Part shown: positions 8,754-18,289 of the stretch, piece after piece
Position numbering within the stretch: the stretch's first letter is position 1
How the letters are laid out: every line of letters starts with the position of its first letter
Assembly: GCF_042652345.1 (NCBI RefSeq)
Contig: NZ_JBHSJJ010000017.1
Coordinates: 62,001 to 126,000 of the forward strand
DNA length: 64,000 nucleotides
DNA from: Negadavirga shengliensis
Lineage (GTDB): Bacteria; Bacteroidota; Bacteroidia; Cytophagales; Cyclobacteriaceae
Reading direction: 5' to 3'
Translations under genes and position numbers: made by a program
The notes under the pieces: model-generated
Told to the model about the DNA's origin: nothing
The model's input: only the letters and a program-made list of their open reading frames with translations
The model's database searches: none

Positions 8754-9239
8754 ATGAAACCGTCTCTTTTGCCTTGTTTTTTCGTTTTCATTCTCCTCGC
8801 TACTTCCTGCAATGATGACGACATGGTTCTTAATTCCGCTATGCTGTACGGTACTTGGGAACATAGCTGGCACAATCCGAACATGGGGCTGAATACTGTG
8901 GATGTTTATGTATTTGGTGAAAACCGGAGTTTTGAAAGGTATCTTGTTTACAGGGATCCGGAATCAAATGAAATATCGGGGTATGGGTACTATCAATCCG
9001 GAACTTACGCCCTAAGCGGAGACAATGCCACTTTTTTTATTGAGACCGTTTTGCTGCCACAAGAGGAGGATTTCGCCGACCTGGAGGACCTTGCGGAAAG
9101 CGAAGGGGGTTTTGAACGTTCTGTGCGATTGGAATTCCTTGAAGCTGGATCGAAACTGCTCATCGATCTTGGCCCATGCAATGACGTGATTGTGGCCGCC
9201 ATGTGTATAGAAAATTCTATTTATACGAGGGTGGAATGA
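8754..9239 (+). CDS. Hypothetical lipoprotein (lipocalin-like)
   Basis: 161 residues from the ATG at 8754. The signal MKPSLLPCFFVFILLATSC has a good lipobox (LATSC), so it is a lipoprotein; a GTG/ATG further upstream would bury this signal and is rejected. The mature part begins NDDD, then MLYGTWEHSWHNPN, alternating beta-strand patterns (TVDVYVFGENRSFERYLVY, GYYQSGTYALSGDNATFFIE) and a final CNDVI...CIENSIYTRVE with two cysteines that could pair. The pattern GTW followed by strands is like small lipocalin-type lipoproteins of Bacteroidota. No specific function is recognised. Followed by a hairpin terminator. Confidence 0.75.
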   Translation: MKPSLLPCFFVFILLATSCNDDDMVLNSAMLYGTWEHSWHNPNMGLNTVDVYVFGENRSFERYLVYRDPESNEISGYGYYQSGTYALSGDNATFFIETVLLPQEEDFADLEDLAESEGGFERSVRLEFLEAGSKLLIDLGPCNDVIVAAMCIENSIYTRVE

Positions 9240-9250
9240 TCATTACCTGT

Positions 9251-9286
9251 CGAACGAAATTGTCCGTCAGCGGGCAATTTTGTTCG
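9251..9286 (+). terminator. Long hairpin after the lipoprotein gene
   Basis: CGAACGAAATTGTCCG (9251-9266), loop TCAG, CGGGCAATTTTGTTCG (9271-9286): a 16-bp stem with two wobble pairs, starting 12 bases after the stop codon. There is no long T run directly after it, but GGGTTTTT follows at about 9292. It probably acts as a transcription terminator. Confidence 0.6.
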
Positions 9287-9462
9287 GCCCGCGGGTTTTT
9301 GAGGCAGACTTAACGGCATCTGAAAGGTTTTGGGGCTAATTAAAGGTGGTATGAAATTAGATAAATAGTTTCTGCGATGTAAATCAGGGAGGGTGTATTG
9401 TTTTCAAACCGTCACCGTAGCCGGGATATTTACCTATTCGCATTCATCTAAATTAACAAGCT

Positions 9463-11901
9463 ATGTTAACCCACTACCTCAAAATCGCCAGCCGCAACCT
9501 GTTTCGAAGCAGGATTTTTTCGTCGATAAATATCATTGGACTTGCGGTGGGTATGGGGGGGTGTTTGGTGATCCTCCAGTTTGCCCATTTCGAAATGAGC
9601 TATGACCGGTTCCATAAAAATGCGGACCGCATTTACCGGGTACGGCATGACCGGTATCTTGATGGTGAGCTCCAATATCAAAAAGCACAGGCATTTATTC
9701 CCACGGGGCAGGCCATGATGGATGAATTCCCCGAAGTAACAAGCTACACGACTTTATTCAGAATAAGCTCGGAATACGATATTGTGGTCAGCCATACTGC
9801 CAAAGACGGAGAAAGCATCCGCTTTTCTGAAAAGGACGTATATCATGTCAAAGGCAAATTTTTTGAACTTTTTTCATTTCAAATCATTGAAGGCAACCGA
9901 GATATAGAAGCTTTGGAACCCAATACCGTAATGGTTTCAGCATCCACAGCAAGACGTTATTTCGGGGAAGAATCTCCCATAGGAAAAACGTTAAGTCACA
10001 GCTTAGCCGAAAACTACAGAATAGTGGGGGTATTTGAGGACATTCCCGAGAATGCCCATATGAAATTTGATTTCCTTTTTGCCTGGCAGGAAGTGACATC
10101 TCCTGACAGCGGCGGCGATGATGCGAATTGGAGATGGGATGGGTTTTATACGTACCTGTTATTGGCACCTGAAGCAGACGCGGCATTGTTGGAAGGAAAA
10201 TTCCCTGCGTTTATACAAAAATACAACATAGGACAGGTCAACAAAAAAGCAAGTTCAGTATTTGTACTCCAGCCCCTGACCTCCATTCATTTGCACTCGG
10301 ATCTATTGGGGGAAGCCGGTCAAAACGGGGATGCAAAAACCGTCTATACGCTGCTTGGCGTAGCGGTTTTTGTTTTGATCATTGCATGGATCAATGCCAT
10401 CAATTTGTCCACTGCCCGTTCTTTGGATAGGACAAAGGAGATTGGCGTGAGAAAAGTAATAGGTTCGGGAAAAAATGAAATAATAAAACAATTCCTCACC
10501 GAATCACTGGTTTCGAATTTCTTGGCTCTGGTGTTGGCCTGCATCTTGGTTCAGTTATTTTATACCTATTATGCCCCATATATAGGAATGTCGTCTTCTT
10601 CTTACCTCATGGAAGCGCCTTTCTTTTGGCTAGCTGCTTTATTGATGCTACTTATGGGAAGTTTCGTGTCGGGATTATACCCCGCCTTTGTGATTTCTTC
10701 CTTTAAGCCCGTTAACGCCATTAAAGGAAATTTCTCAAATGCCCCAACAGCACCGGTTTTTAATATAAGAAACGGGTTGGTGGTATTTCAATTCGTCATA
10801 TCCATTTTCTTAATCGCTGCGGCATTGCTAGTAAGTAAGCAATTGAATTTCATGAAGTCGGGCAATCTTGGACTGAATTTGGAAAGTGCATTGGTAGTCA
10901 ATACCCAGGTCACCTCCGGGGATTCTCTGGTTTCTAAGAACCTATCAATTTTTAAAGAAAAGATGAAGGGATATGCAAAGGTCAAGGGAGTAACTACCTC
11001 TTATGATATCCCAGGTAAGGAGTATTTAACTTTAATGCCCAATTTCAGGCATTCCAAAAACCAGGAAGAGTTTGTATCCCTACATTTTACCAGGATTGAT
11101 CCCGAATTCATTCCGGCTTTTGAGATACCCCTGGTGGCGGGGAGGAATTTTCAGGAAGGATTAGACGGTAAGTTTACCATGATCATGAACGTGGAGGGGA
11201 TAAAGGCGCTTGGAATTGATGATCCGGAAGAAGCAATTGGGTATGAAGTTGTTTGGGGCAACGTCAACATCGGGAAGGCGGAAATAGTAGGGGTTGTGGA
11301 TTTTCGCTCAACATCTTTCAAACAACATAACTATCCCGTGGCATTCACGTCTACTGTTTTGCCTCATAAATATGTGTCCATCAGTTTTAATGGCAACGAC
11401 ATTGACGAGCACATCGAATTGGTAAGGAGCAATTGGGAAACCGTATTTCCCGAAGTTCCATTTGATTACTTTTTTCTGGACGATCTTTTCAATAGCCATT
11501 ATCAATCAGAAAGGCATTTTGGACGTTTATTGATCATTTTTACCCTGCTGGCCATAATGGTAGCTTGTTCAGGACTTTATGCGATTGCTGCCTTGACCAT
11601 GCTGCAAAAAACCAAGGAAGTGGGTGTGAGGAAAATCTTAGGGGCTTCTCTCGGAAGTCTCATGTTGCTGTTGTCAAAAAAATTCTTTCTCTTCATCATC
11701 CTGGCAGGAGGCCTCTCGCTCCCCATCATACATATGCTGCTGCGGGAGTGGTTAAAAAATTATCCTTATCAAACCGCGCTGTCCTGGTGGATTTATCTGG
11801 CCCCCATACTGGCTATTTTTATGATTAGCCTGCTGACCATCGGTCATCAGGTAATCAGAACTTCTTTCATCAATCCCTCAAAACTTTTGAGATATGAATA
11901 A
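9463..11901 (+). CDS. MacB/FtsX-type ABC transporter permease (orphan)
   Basis: 812 residues with the duplicated MacB/FtsX layout. TM1 near residues 20-42 (FSSINIIGLAVGMGGCLVIL) is followed by a periplasmic MacB-PCD domain (about 45-280). A three-helix FtsX block follows at about 285-430, whose TKEIGVRKVIGSGKNEIIKQ is the cytoplasmic coupling helix. Another TM near 440 and a second periplasmic domain follow, then a second FtsX block at about 685-805 with TKEVGVRKILGASLGSLMLL. Such permeases are very common in Bacteroidota and take part in export or mechanotransmission across the envelope. No ATP-binding subunit or membrane-fusion partner is adjacent, so the ATPase must be encoded elsewhere. 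The start at 9463 lies a few bases after a weak purine-rich stretch. Confidence 0.93.
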   Translation: MLTHYLKIASRNLFRSRIFSSINIIGLAVGMGGCLVILQFAHFEMSYDRFHKNADRIYRVRHDRYLDGELQYQKAQAFIPTGQAMMDEFPEVTSYTTLFRISSEYDIVVSHTAKDGESIRFSEKDVYHVKGKFFELFSFQIIEGNRDIEALEPNTVMVSASTARRYFGEESPIGKTLSHSLAENYRIVGVFEDIPENAHMKFDFLFAWQEVTSPDSGGDDANWRWDGFYTYLLLAPEADAALLEGKFPAFIQKYNIGQVNKKASSVFVLQPLTSIHLHSDLLGEAGQNGDAKTVYTLLGVAVFVLIIAWINAINLSTARSLDRTKEIGVRKVIGSGKNEIIKQFLTESLVSNFLALVLACILVQLFYTYYAPYIGMSSSSYLMEAPFFWLAALLMLLMGSFVSGLYPAFVISSFKPVNAIKGNFSNAPTAPVFNIRNGLVVFQFVISIFLIAAALLVSKQLNFMKSGNLGLNLESALVVNTQVTSGDSLVSKNLSIFKEKMKGYAKVKGVTTSYDIPGKEYLTLMPNFRHSKNQEEFVSLHFTRIDPEFIPAFEIPLVAGRNFQEGLDGKFTMIMNVEGIKALGIDDPEEAIGYEVVWGNVNIGKAEIVGVVDFRSTSFKQHNYPVAFTSTVLPHKYVSISFNGNDIDEHIELVRSNWETVFPEVPFDYFFLDDLFNSHYQSERHFGRLLIIFTLLAIMVACSGLYAIAALTMLQKTKEVGVRKILGASLGSLMLLLSKKFFLFIILAGGLSLPIIHMLLREWLKNYPYQTALSWWIYLAPILAIFMISLLTIGHQVIRTSFINPSKLLRYE

Positions 11902-12154
11902 GGCATAAAAAACCAATTTGCCATCAAAATAAGCTTTTGCCGTGGAGACGGTTGGCAGAAATCCCCGAGGGGCGGTGTCCGATGATCCTGGCCCGGAACC
12001 AATGGCTTTTAGGTTTTATGAAGCGAAGTATATCAGCATATGTTGGTTTTTCCGGTGGTTTACAGGTATTTTAGCACTAAATCAAAGGATGTTTTTTTCA
12101 GAATCCGGTTGCGCTGCATCCGACACGATTCTGCTATAATAAAAGAAGGAATTT

Positions 12155-13290
12155 ATGAGAATCAGTTGGCACACAATGGGAGTTTTGTTGGGGGCACTTT
12201 TTGCGCTCATAACAGGATCGGGATCCAAAACGGGAAATGAAACCCCGAAACTAAAAACTTTGTTTGAAGGAAAATTTTTGATGGCACCGCTCTGAATGCA
12301 CAGCAGATCTTGGGGAAAGACACGGCTGCCCTGGAGGTGATTAAGACACATTTTAATTCGATAGTAGCGGAGAACGTTATGAAAAGCGGACCGCTGCAGC
12401 GCCGGGAAGGAGAGTTTGATTTTTCATTGGCGGACCGGTTTGTGGAGTTTGGCGAGGACAACGAAATGCATATTACGGGCCACACCTTGATCTGGCATTC
12501 CCAGGCACCGAATTGGTTCTTTACAGACAGTCAGGGAAATGATGTTTCAAGGGAAGTGCTGATACAGCGCATGGAAAATCACATCAAAACGGTGGTGGGC
12601 AGGTACAAGGGCCGGGTGAAAGGATGGGATGTGGTCAATGAGGCCATCTTGGATGACGGATCATACAGGAAAAGCAAGTTTTTTGAGATTATCGGTGAGG
12701 AGTTCATCCCGTTGGCTTTTCAGTTTGCCCATGAGGCCGACACAGAGGCAGCGCTTTATTATAACGATTACTCCATGTCCAATCCGGGCAAACGGCAAGG
12801 GGTAATTTCCATGGTTAAAAAACTGCAGGAGGAAGGGCTCAAAATTGACGGTATAGGCATGCAGGGACATGTGGGCTTGGATTACCCTTCCCTTCAGGAA
12901 TTTGAAAGAAGCATTGTGGCCTTTTCCGATTTGGGGGTGGAAGTGATGGTCACGGAGCTGGATATCACGGTGCTGCCCTCGCCCCGTGCGAACCAAGGGG
13001 CAGAGGTATCCACCAACTTTACCTATCAGGAAAAAATAAATCCCTATAAGGAGGGGCTGCCCGATTCGGTATCAGAGGCGCTGACGGAACGTTATCTTGA
13101 CTTTTTTAAACTGTTTATAAAGCATCAGGATAAAATTTCAAGAGTAACTACATGGGGAGTTGCGGACCACCACTCCTGGAAAAACAACTGGCCTGTCCGT
13201 GGGAGAACGGACTATCCCTTGTTGTTTGACAGGAACTACCAGCCCAAGCCTATGGTGTCCCGCTTGGTTGAAGCGGTAACTTTGGATTAA
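12155..13290 (+). pseudogene. GH10 endo-1,4-beta-xylanase, interrupted by a one-base frameshift
   Basis: From ATG 12155 the frame encodes a signal-like start, MRISWHTMGVLLGALFALIT, then KLKTLFEGKFL. It then shifts: as written it reads into a TGA at 12293-12295, while the +1-shifted frame from 12283 continues GTALNAQQILGKDTAALEVI. Inserting one base between 12282 and 12283 would give KFLIGTALN, the normal GH10 opening. The rest is intact: HTLIWHSQAPNWFF, WDVVNEAI with the acid/base Glu codon at 12640-12642, and VTELDI with the nucleophile Glu at 12955-12957. TTWGVADHHSW follows, and the family-typical end is FDRNYQPKPMV. It sits 263 bases upstream of a GH43. Either a recent pseudogene or a sequencing error; without correction a start inside the catalytic domain would be needed. 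Confidence 0.85.
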
Positions 13291-13553
13291 GTTGAATGAA
13301 CTTGTGGTGAGATTTTCTATATTAGCCCATGGTTCCAGGAAAACGATTCAGACCGGAGAATGCAATTCTTGTGTTTTAACCGTTGGCCGTGGCTATCCTT
13401 AGGGTAAGTGCGGGCCCCAGTAGGTAAAGACTGGAAAAAAGACAGCTGATATACCGACCGGTCGGGATGATTCAATTTTCCAACCCATGATGTTGACCAT
13501 TTTCAATCAGGCAATGAGTAAACGGTACCATCTTAATCCAAAATAAACTATTC

Positions 13554-15263
13554 ATGAAAAAGCAGCAGGCGATCATTTTAGCAGTCTTTTGTACTTGGTT
13601 TTCCATGACGGAAATATATAGCCAGAGCACGCAGAAGCATGCCCCTTTATTTTCCAAGGTGGTATATCAGGGGGATGATCAGGTCTACAAGGACTATCCG
13701 TTGAAGGAAGGTGAGTTTTATAATCCGATTTTACAAGGATGTTACCCTGACCCATCCATCACCCGAAAAGGAGATGACTATTATTTGGTCAGCTCCTCAT
13801 TTGCCATGTTCCCTGGAGTGCCGATATTTCATTCCAATGATCTGGTGAACTGGAAACAAATTGGTCATGTGCTTGACCGGCCGTCTCAACTGAAAGTCCA
13901 TGATGCAGGCATAAGCGCCGGCATATTCGCGCCTGACATTATTTATAACCCGCACAATGACACTTTTTATATGATCACCACGCAGTTTGCCGGCGGGTTT
14001 GGGAACATCGTGGTAAAAACAAAAGACCCTCACCAAGGCTGGAGCGACCCTATAAAATTGGATTTCGGGGGGATTGATCCCGCATTGTTCTTCGATGATG
14101 ACGGAAAAGCGTATGTCGTGCATAATGACGCCCCGGATGAAGGGAAGGCGCTTTATGAGGGACATCGGGTCATCAAGCTCTGGGAATATGATTTGGATAA
14201 GGACCAAGTGATCGCAGGAACTGACCAGACCATCGTTGACGGGGGTGTGGATATTTCCCAAAAACCGATTTGGATAGAAGCTCCCCATATCTACAAAAAA
14301 GACGGCAAATATTATTTGATGTGTGCTGAGGGCGGCACTGGCGGATGGCACAGCGAAGTCATTTTCATCAGTGATCATCCCAAAGGCCCCTACAAGCCCG
14401 CGCCGGGCAATCCGATCCTTACCCAGAGGTATTTTTCCAAAGACAGGAAAAACAAAGTGGATTGGGCGGGGCATGCGGATTTGGTATTGGGGCCTGATAA
14501 TCAGTATTACGGGGTCTTTCTGGGCATCCGTCCCAACGAAAAAGACAGGGTGAATACAGGCCGGGAAACCTTTATTTTGCCGGTGGATTGGTCAGGGGAG
14601 TTTCCCGTCTTTGTAAATGGACTTGTCCCCTTAGTACCCAAACTCAAAATGCCTCAAGGGGTTGAAAACATGACAGCGGGGGCTGGCTTTTTTCCCAACG
14701 GGAATTTTACTTATGAAGAAGATTTCTCATCCGAGAAGCTGGATTATAGATGGATAGGCCTTAGAGGACCCCGGGAAGAATTTATATCCATGACAAACAA
14801 CGGCCTGCAAATCACCCCCTTTGAAACGAACATCAAAGAAGTAAAACCCACTTCAACATTATTTTACAGACAGCAGCATAATCATTTTTCATTTACCGCC
14901 ACCGTAGACTACAAGCCGGCTTCAGAGAAGGATTTGGCGGGCATTGTGTGTCTGCAAAGCGAGCAGTTCCATTATGTATTTGGTCTCACCAAAAAAGGAA
15001 ATGATGATTACCTGATACTGGAAAAGACGGAAAAAGGAGAATCACAGGTGTTGGCCAGTACGAAAATTGAGATCAAAGGCCCTGTGCACCTGCAGGTCAA
15101 AGCCAGGGGGGATGAATATGAATTCGGTTATTCCACCACAGGAGGTGATTTCGTTAACCTGGGAGGAACCGTTTCGGGAGATATTCTTTCCACCAACGTG
15201 GCCGGAGGGTTTACCGGCTGTTTGTTGGGTTTGTATGCCACCTCAGCCAACAATGCACGCTAA
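13554..15263 (+). CDS. GH43 beta-xylosidase/alpha-arabinofuranosidase with C-terminal beta-sandwich
   Basis: 569 residues with signal peptide (MKKQQAIILAVFCTWFSMTE...YSQ). The five-bladed propeller of GH43 has its three carboxylates in view: base Asp66 in GCYPDPSI, pKa modulator Asp175 in GGIDPALFFDDDG, and acid Glu242 in IWIEAPHIYKKDGKYYLM. Around residues 375-569 lies the concanavalin-like C-terminal domain common in GH43 xylosidases (YEEDFSSEKLDYRWIGLRGP, GFTGCLLGLYATS). The protein ends soon after GLYATS; relatives often carry another strand, so the C terminus may be slightly short. It should release xylose or arabinose from xylo-oligosaccharides made by the neighbouring GH10. Periplasmic or exported. 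Confidence 0.9.
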   Translation: MKKQQAIILAVFCTWFSMTEIYSQSTQKHAPLFSKVVYQGDDQVYKDYPLKEGEFYNPILQGCYPDPSITRKGDDYYLVSSSFAMFPGVPIFHSNDLVNWKQIGHVLDRPSQLKVHDAGISAGIFAPDIIYNPHNDTFYMITTQFAGGFGNIVVKTKDPHQGWSDPIKLDFGGIDPALFFDDDGKAYVVHNDAPDEGKALYEGHRVIKLWEYDLDKDQVIAGTDQTIVDGGVDISQKPIWIEAPHIYKKDGKYYLMCAEGGTGGWHSEVIFISDHPKGPYKPAPGNPILTQRYFSKDRKNKVDWAGHADLVLGPDNQYYGVFLGIRPNEKDRVNTGRETFILPVDWSGEFPVFVNGLVPLVPKLKMPQGVENMTAGAGFFPNGNFTYEEDFSSEKLDYRWIGLRGPREEFISMTNNGLQITPFETNIKEVKPTSTLFYRQQHNHFSFTATVDYKPASEKDLAGIVCLQSEQFHYVFGLTKKGNDDYLILEKTEKGESQVLASTKIEIKGPVHLQVKARGDEYEFGYSTTGGDFVNLGGTVSGDILSTNVAGGFTGCLLGLYATSANNAR

Positions 15264-15426
15264 GCGGCAAAAGATACGCGCAATTCAGGTAATCTGATTT
15301 TGTGGAGGGAAGTCCCCGAAACGTAACAAGTCAAAAAAGATTCCCCCGAATATGGATTTGAAGTGATTAAATGCCTCTTCGGTATCGCCGGGGAAGTGGA
15401 GGTAAGGGTTTGCCGATGTCATTGCG

Positions 15427-15452
15427 CTGAAATTCTGATTATAGAATTTCAG
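15427..15452. terminator. Hairpin between convergent GH43 and DinB-like genes
   Basis: CTGAAATTCT (15427-15436), loop GATTAT, AGAATTTCAG (15443-15452): a perfect 10-bp stem overlapping the stop codon of the minus-strand DinB-like gene. There is no obvious U tract, so the terminator role is tentative. Confidence 0.35.
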
Positions 15453-15987
15453 GTTCATTTTCGGATGGGGACATTTTCAGAAAACTGTCAATACGGTCCT
15501 TTTGTCGGATATGGTGCCGTAAATGCATTTCCGCATACTGATACCATTCCCTGGCATCAAGGTATCCATGCCCCGGGTGTTTTGTCTTTCCGCTGTTGTC
15601 GTTGTTTGATATCTCTTTACCCAAATCATTTGCCTGATCATACAAATCCATCAACCCTACCTGCAGTTGAATTTTATTTCCTGGTTGTCCGACAACGATT
15701 TCTGGAGGGCCTACCAGTTTCTTATTGGGAAAGGCATTTGTAAGGAATAATTCCTTGGCCCCTTCCGACATGGATTTCGCTGAGTTTTCATTGTCGGAAA
15801 GGCATATCCTGACCTGCTGGAAGAAAAATCCTGTCTCTTCAATGATATGGGCATAAACTTGCCCCATTGACCAGCTGTTTTGATCGGGTTGGAGTAGGAG
15901 CTGATCAAAACTGTAGCCTTTAAGTTCCGTCAGCCAGTAATCAATGATTACATTGAATTTTTTTGTCAATTGGTGCACGTTGATCAT
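15439..15987 (-). CDS. DinB-like four-helix metalloprotein
   Basis: 182 residues of the DinB/YfiT superfamily. The helical bundle carries the metal-binding histidine pattern: one His in WSMGQVYAHIIEET and a C-terminal HLRHHIRQKDRI with the two further ligands. The segment YSFDQLLLQPDQNSWSMGQ is the classic first loop. Proteins of this type are cytosolic putative metal-dependent hydrolases or thiol transferases; in most cases the reaction is unknown. It is transcribed convergently to the GH43 gene. No partner is evident. Confidence 0.82.
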   Translation of the reverse strand: MINVHQLTKKFNVIIDYWLTELKGYSFDQLLLQPDQNSWSMGQVYAHIIEETGFFFQQVRICLSDNENSAKSMSEGAKELFLTNAFPNKKLVGPPEIVVGQPGNKIQLQVGLMDLYDQANDLGKEISNNDNSGKTKHPGHGYLDAREWYQYAEMHLRHHIRQKDRIDSFLKMSPSENEPEIL

Positions 15988-16056
15988 GATGTTGTTGGCT
16001 TTATATTAAGGGTAAAAGTAAGTACTTTGGAAGTCATCTTTTCAGTGTGAAGCCGG

Positions 16057-16271
16057 CAATTTAGAAGGGTGATTACGACACCTGCTGTGCCCTTAATGTG
16101 CTTACTCGGATTTATAACAGAAGATTGATTGGGTCAATCTGGATGGCATGTACCTGATAATCCTCCTAAGACCATTATCACAAGCTTGACCAATGCCCAT
16201 GGGCATATTGGTGAGATAAAGGGAATAGAGGGGCTCTAAAGAGAGGCGTATTGAAAATTTGTCGATATGCC
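16057..16271 (+). pseudogene. Decayed partial copy of the amidohydrolase start region
   Basis: Diverged copy of 4731-5224. Bases 16057-16175 match the region upstream of the amidohydrolase gene (4731-4878), and 16168-16271 match its codons 79 to about 116. The two blocks are joined at AAGACCAT, an 8-base string present in the intact locus at both 4871-4878 and 5111-5118. Exactly 240 bp, including the start codon and signal peptide, has been lost between them. The remnant still reads KTIITSLTNAHGHIGEIKGI, including the HGH metal motif, before a TAA at 16237-16239. A further small gap follows, and then TATTGAAAATTTGTCGATATG matching the intact gene. There is no start codon and no remaining domain, so it is a dead remnant of a paralogue or duplication. 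Confidence 0.8.
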
Positions 16272-16308
16272 GATGTCTCCTGACTTAAAACGGAAGTAAC
16301 TTTCTTGC

Positions 16309-17148
16309 TTATCTCAGGTAAATAATGTTGGCCACCGACCGTTCACCCTCGTGGTCAAACGTTTTGTTATCCGACGGGTGGTTGACAATGTTGTTTTCAG
16401 TTGCGCCTTTAACAAACAGGGTGCTGCTTCCCCCGCCGTCAAGGTTCATGGCGTCCTGTGCACCCAGCCAGCGCAGGGTTTTTGCCAGTTCATCCAACCG
16501 CATCCCCTGTGCCAAACGGTTTCTGCCATCCACAACGATAAGAATAAGCTTCTTGTCAGCAGTCAGGGCCACCGCACTGCGCGGATGGCGGTTGTCGTTA
16601 AAAGGATTGTTGGTCAATGCCATGTCCCGGCCATCTTGCACCAAAAGCGGGCCTGAAAGTAAAATATCCGGAAAATCACTGCTTTGGTAGTTGATCGCGG
16701 AGCCGGGCTGGATGGCACTGGCTTTCTTGGAAAGCATCAGCACGGCATCGGCCCTGTCGGTTTCTTTTTGGGTAGTGTTGATGGTTTTACCGCCCACTTT
16801 CACGTAATCCACCGCTCCTCCGTTTTTCATGTCGAAAAAGCCTCCGTTGATCGCGACGATGGCTTGATTTTCCGCGGCGAACCGGGACGTCTTTTTCAAT
16901 TGCGCCGGATCTGCTGCGATGCGGATTCTTTTACGGTACTTCCTGATATCGATTTCGACAAAATTAATCTCCTGCTGGCTTTGGAAAAGATCGTCAAAAT
17001 GCCCTTGCTTCCACACCACCCCTTTTTTGATGGGCGTGGCTTTCCAGTTTTGGGTGACCACGGCCACAGAATCCGCCTGCTGCGCGAACAGTATGGTCTG
17101 AATGAAAAATAAAAAACCGGGTAAAAGGATGGATTTCAAATTGTTCAT
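16309..17148 (-). CDS. Exported phosphodiester glycosidase family protein (NAGPA-like)
   Basis: 279 residues with a signal peptide (MNNLKSILLPGFLFFIQTILFAQ). The rest matches the NAGPA domain, named for the mammalian enzyme that uncovers mannose-6-phosphate. Family blocks in order: AIVAINGGFFDMKNGGA, LLSGPLLVQDG, RHPRSAVALTADKKLILIVV, DGRN, LRWLGAQDAMNLDGGGSSTL, and a closing RSVANIIYLR. In bacteria these are exported proteins acting on cell-wall or surface glycan phosphodiesters, or of unknown function. Monocistronic; upstream lies the LytTR regulator, also on the minus strand, 142 bases away. Confidence 0.87.
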   Translation of the reverse strand: MNNLKSILLPGFLFFIQTILFAQQADSVAVVTQNWKATPIKKGVVWKQGHFDDLFQSQQEINFVEIDIRKYRKRIRIAADPAQLKKTSRFAAENQAIVAINGGFFDMKNGGAVDYVKVGGKTINTTQKETDRADAVLMLSKKASAIQPGSAINYQSSDFPDILLSGPLLVQDGRDMALTNNPFNDNRHPRSAVALTADKKLILIVVDGRNRLAQGMRLDELAKTLRWLGAQDAMNLDGGGSSTLFVKGATENNIVNHPSDNKTFDHEGERSVANIIYLR

Positions 17149-17290
17149 TTCTTTTTTGAGTGACGAATATAGCTATTTAAGACCTGTCATCATTCCCTCT
17201 TGAAAAAAGCATTATGGGATTTTCATTCGGCTCTCATACATTTTCCTTTCTCCTCAAAATTTTTGAGATAGGAATAGCAAGAAACCGTAT

Positions 17291-18088
17291 TCATATCGCC
17301 AGCAATTTGTACAGGTCCTTTTTGTAAGACCTGCCGATAGGAATGGTGTGCCCGTCCAGAATGATGTGATTGTCATTGATGGTTTTGATCAGGTCGAGGG
17401 CCACCATATAGGATTTATGCACCCGGACCAGTTTTTTATCCGCCAAAAGCTTTTCGGTGGTTTTTAAGGAACCTTTGACGATGATCTGTTCCTGCTTGGT
17501 AAAAACAATCGAATAATCTTTTAATCCCTTTACATGCGTGACATGGTCCAGATTGGTTTTGATCTGCCTTGTGCCTGTTTTTAAGAAGACAATCTTTTCC
17601 TGGCCATTTGGGTGCTGCAAGTGGGATAGATCTGTTCCTGAGGTTTTCTTTTTTCTTTCCTCGTACCAATCAAGGCTGACCTTCAGCGCGGCGGTAAGCA
17701 ATAAATACCAGGAAATGGTGACGAAATTATAAGGGAACGCATGCCAGAAATCCCTGCTGGCCAAGTCCCCTATGACATATCCATAAAGATAGATGTCATA
17801 CAGGTTTTGCAAGCTGACATAGACAATAAGCGCCGAGAATAACAATAACGCATAAACCGTATATCTCCTGGCCCGGAAATACCGGGGGACCAGATAATAA
17901 AGATGAAAATATACCAATGATATGACCAGCAGAAGACGGACGGTTACGCATTCAATAAAATGGTCCGGCAGATTGAACTTTTGGATCAGGTATCTTCTGT
18001 CGTACAGAAAAATGACCGTCACCACCAGCCAAAACAACAAATGGTAGATCTTTCTGGGCACTGTCATATTCCTGATGGAGACATTCAT
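17291..18088 (-). CDS. Membrane-anchored LytTR DNA-binding regulator
   Basis: 265 residues. The first 145 form a membrane module with four predicted helices (around residues 14-30, 48-65, 78-95 and 118-137) resembling the N-terminal part of LytS-type histidine kinases. A short linker (DWYEERKKKTSG) leads directly to a LytTR DNA-binding domain, residues 165-265, with IVFLKTGTRQIKTNLDHVTH, GSLKTTEKLLADKKLVRVHK and IPIGRSYKKDLYKLL. There is neither kinase nor receiver domain, so sensing and DNA binding are in one polypeptide. It is divergent from the small secreted protein gene at 18290 across 201 bases, which makes that gene a natural target candidate. Confidence 0.85.
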   Translation of the reverse strand: MNVSIRNMTVPRKIYHLLFWLVVTVIFLYDRRYLIQKFNLPDHFIECVTVRLLLVISLVYFHLYYLVPRYFRARRYTVYALLLFSALIVYVSLQNLYDIYLYGYVIGDLASRDFWHAFPYNFVTISWYLLLTAALKVSLDWYEERKKKTSGTDLSHLQHPNGQEKIVFLKTGTRQIKTNLDHVTHVKGLKDYSIVFTKQEQIIVKGSLKTTEKLLADKKLVRVHKSYMVALDLIKTINDNHIILDGHTIPIGRSYKKDLYKLLAI

Positions 18089-18289
18089 GTTTACCTTTCT
18101 AAATCCCGCCTCTGTAAGTAAATATAAAATTAATAGTGGACAAAACCATCGTATACCAATAACTGATTTAATAGACGAACCGGTGCGGTTGTATAATAAA
18201 CCCGTTGGTGGTCTACTTTATTTTCGCTTCATTTTTCTTAGGATTAATATTGTTTCAGGATATTTTATTTCACATTTAAAAATTCAGCT

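Noticed and set aside
13797..14474. 225-codon minus-strand frame inside the GH43 gene
   Set aside because: The plus strand encodes an intact GH43 with all catalytic residues; the antisense frame has no recognisable feature.
15243..15297. Possible frameshifted extra C terminus of the GH43 protein
   Set aside because: I read the three plus frames after the stop and none gives a plausible final beta strand, so truncation remains only a suspicion.
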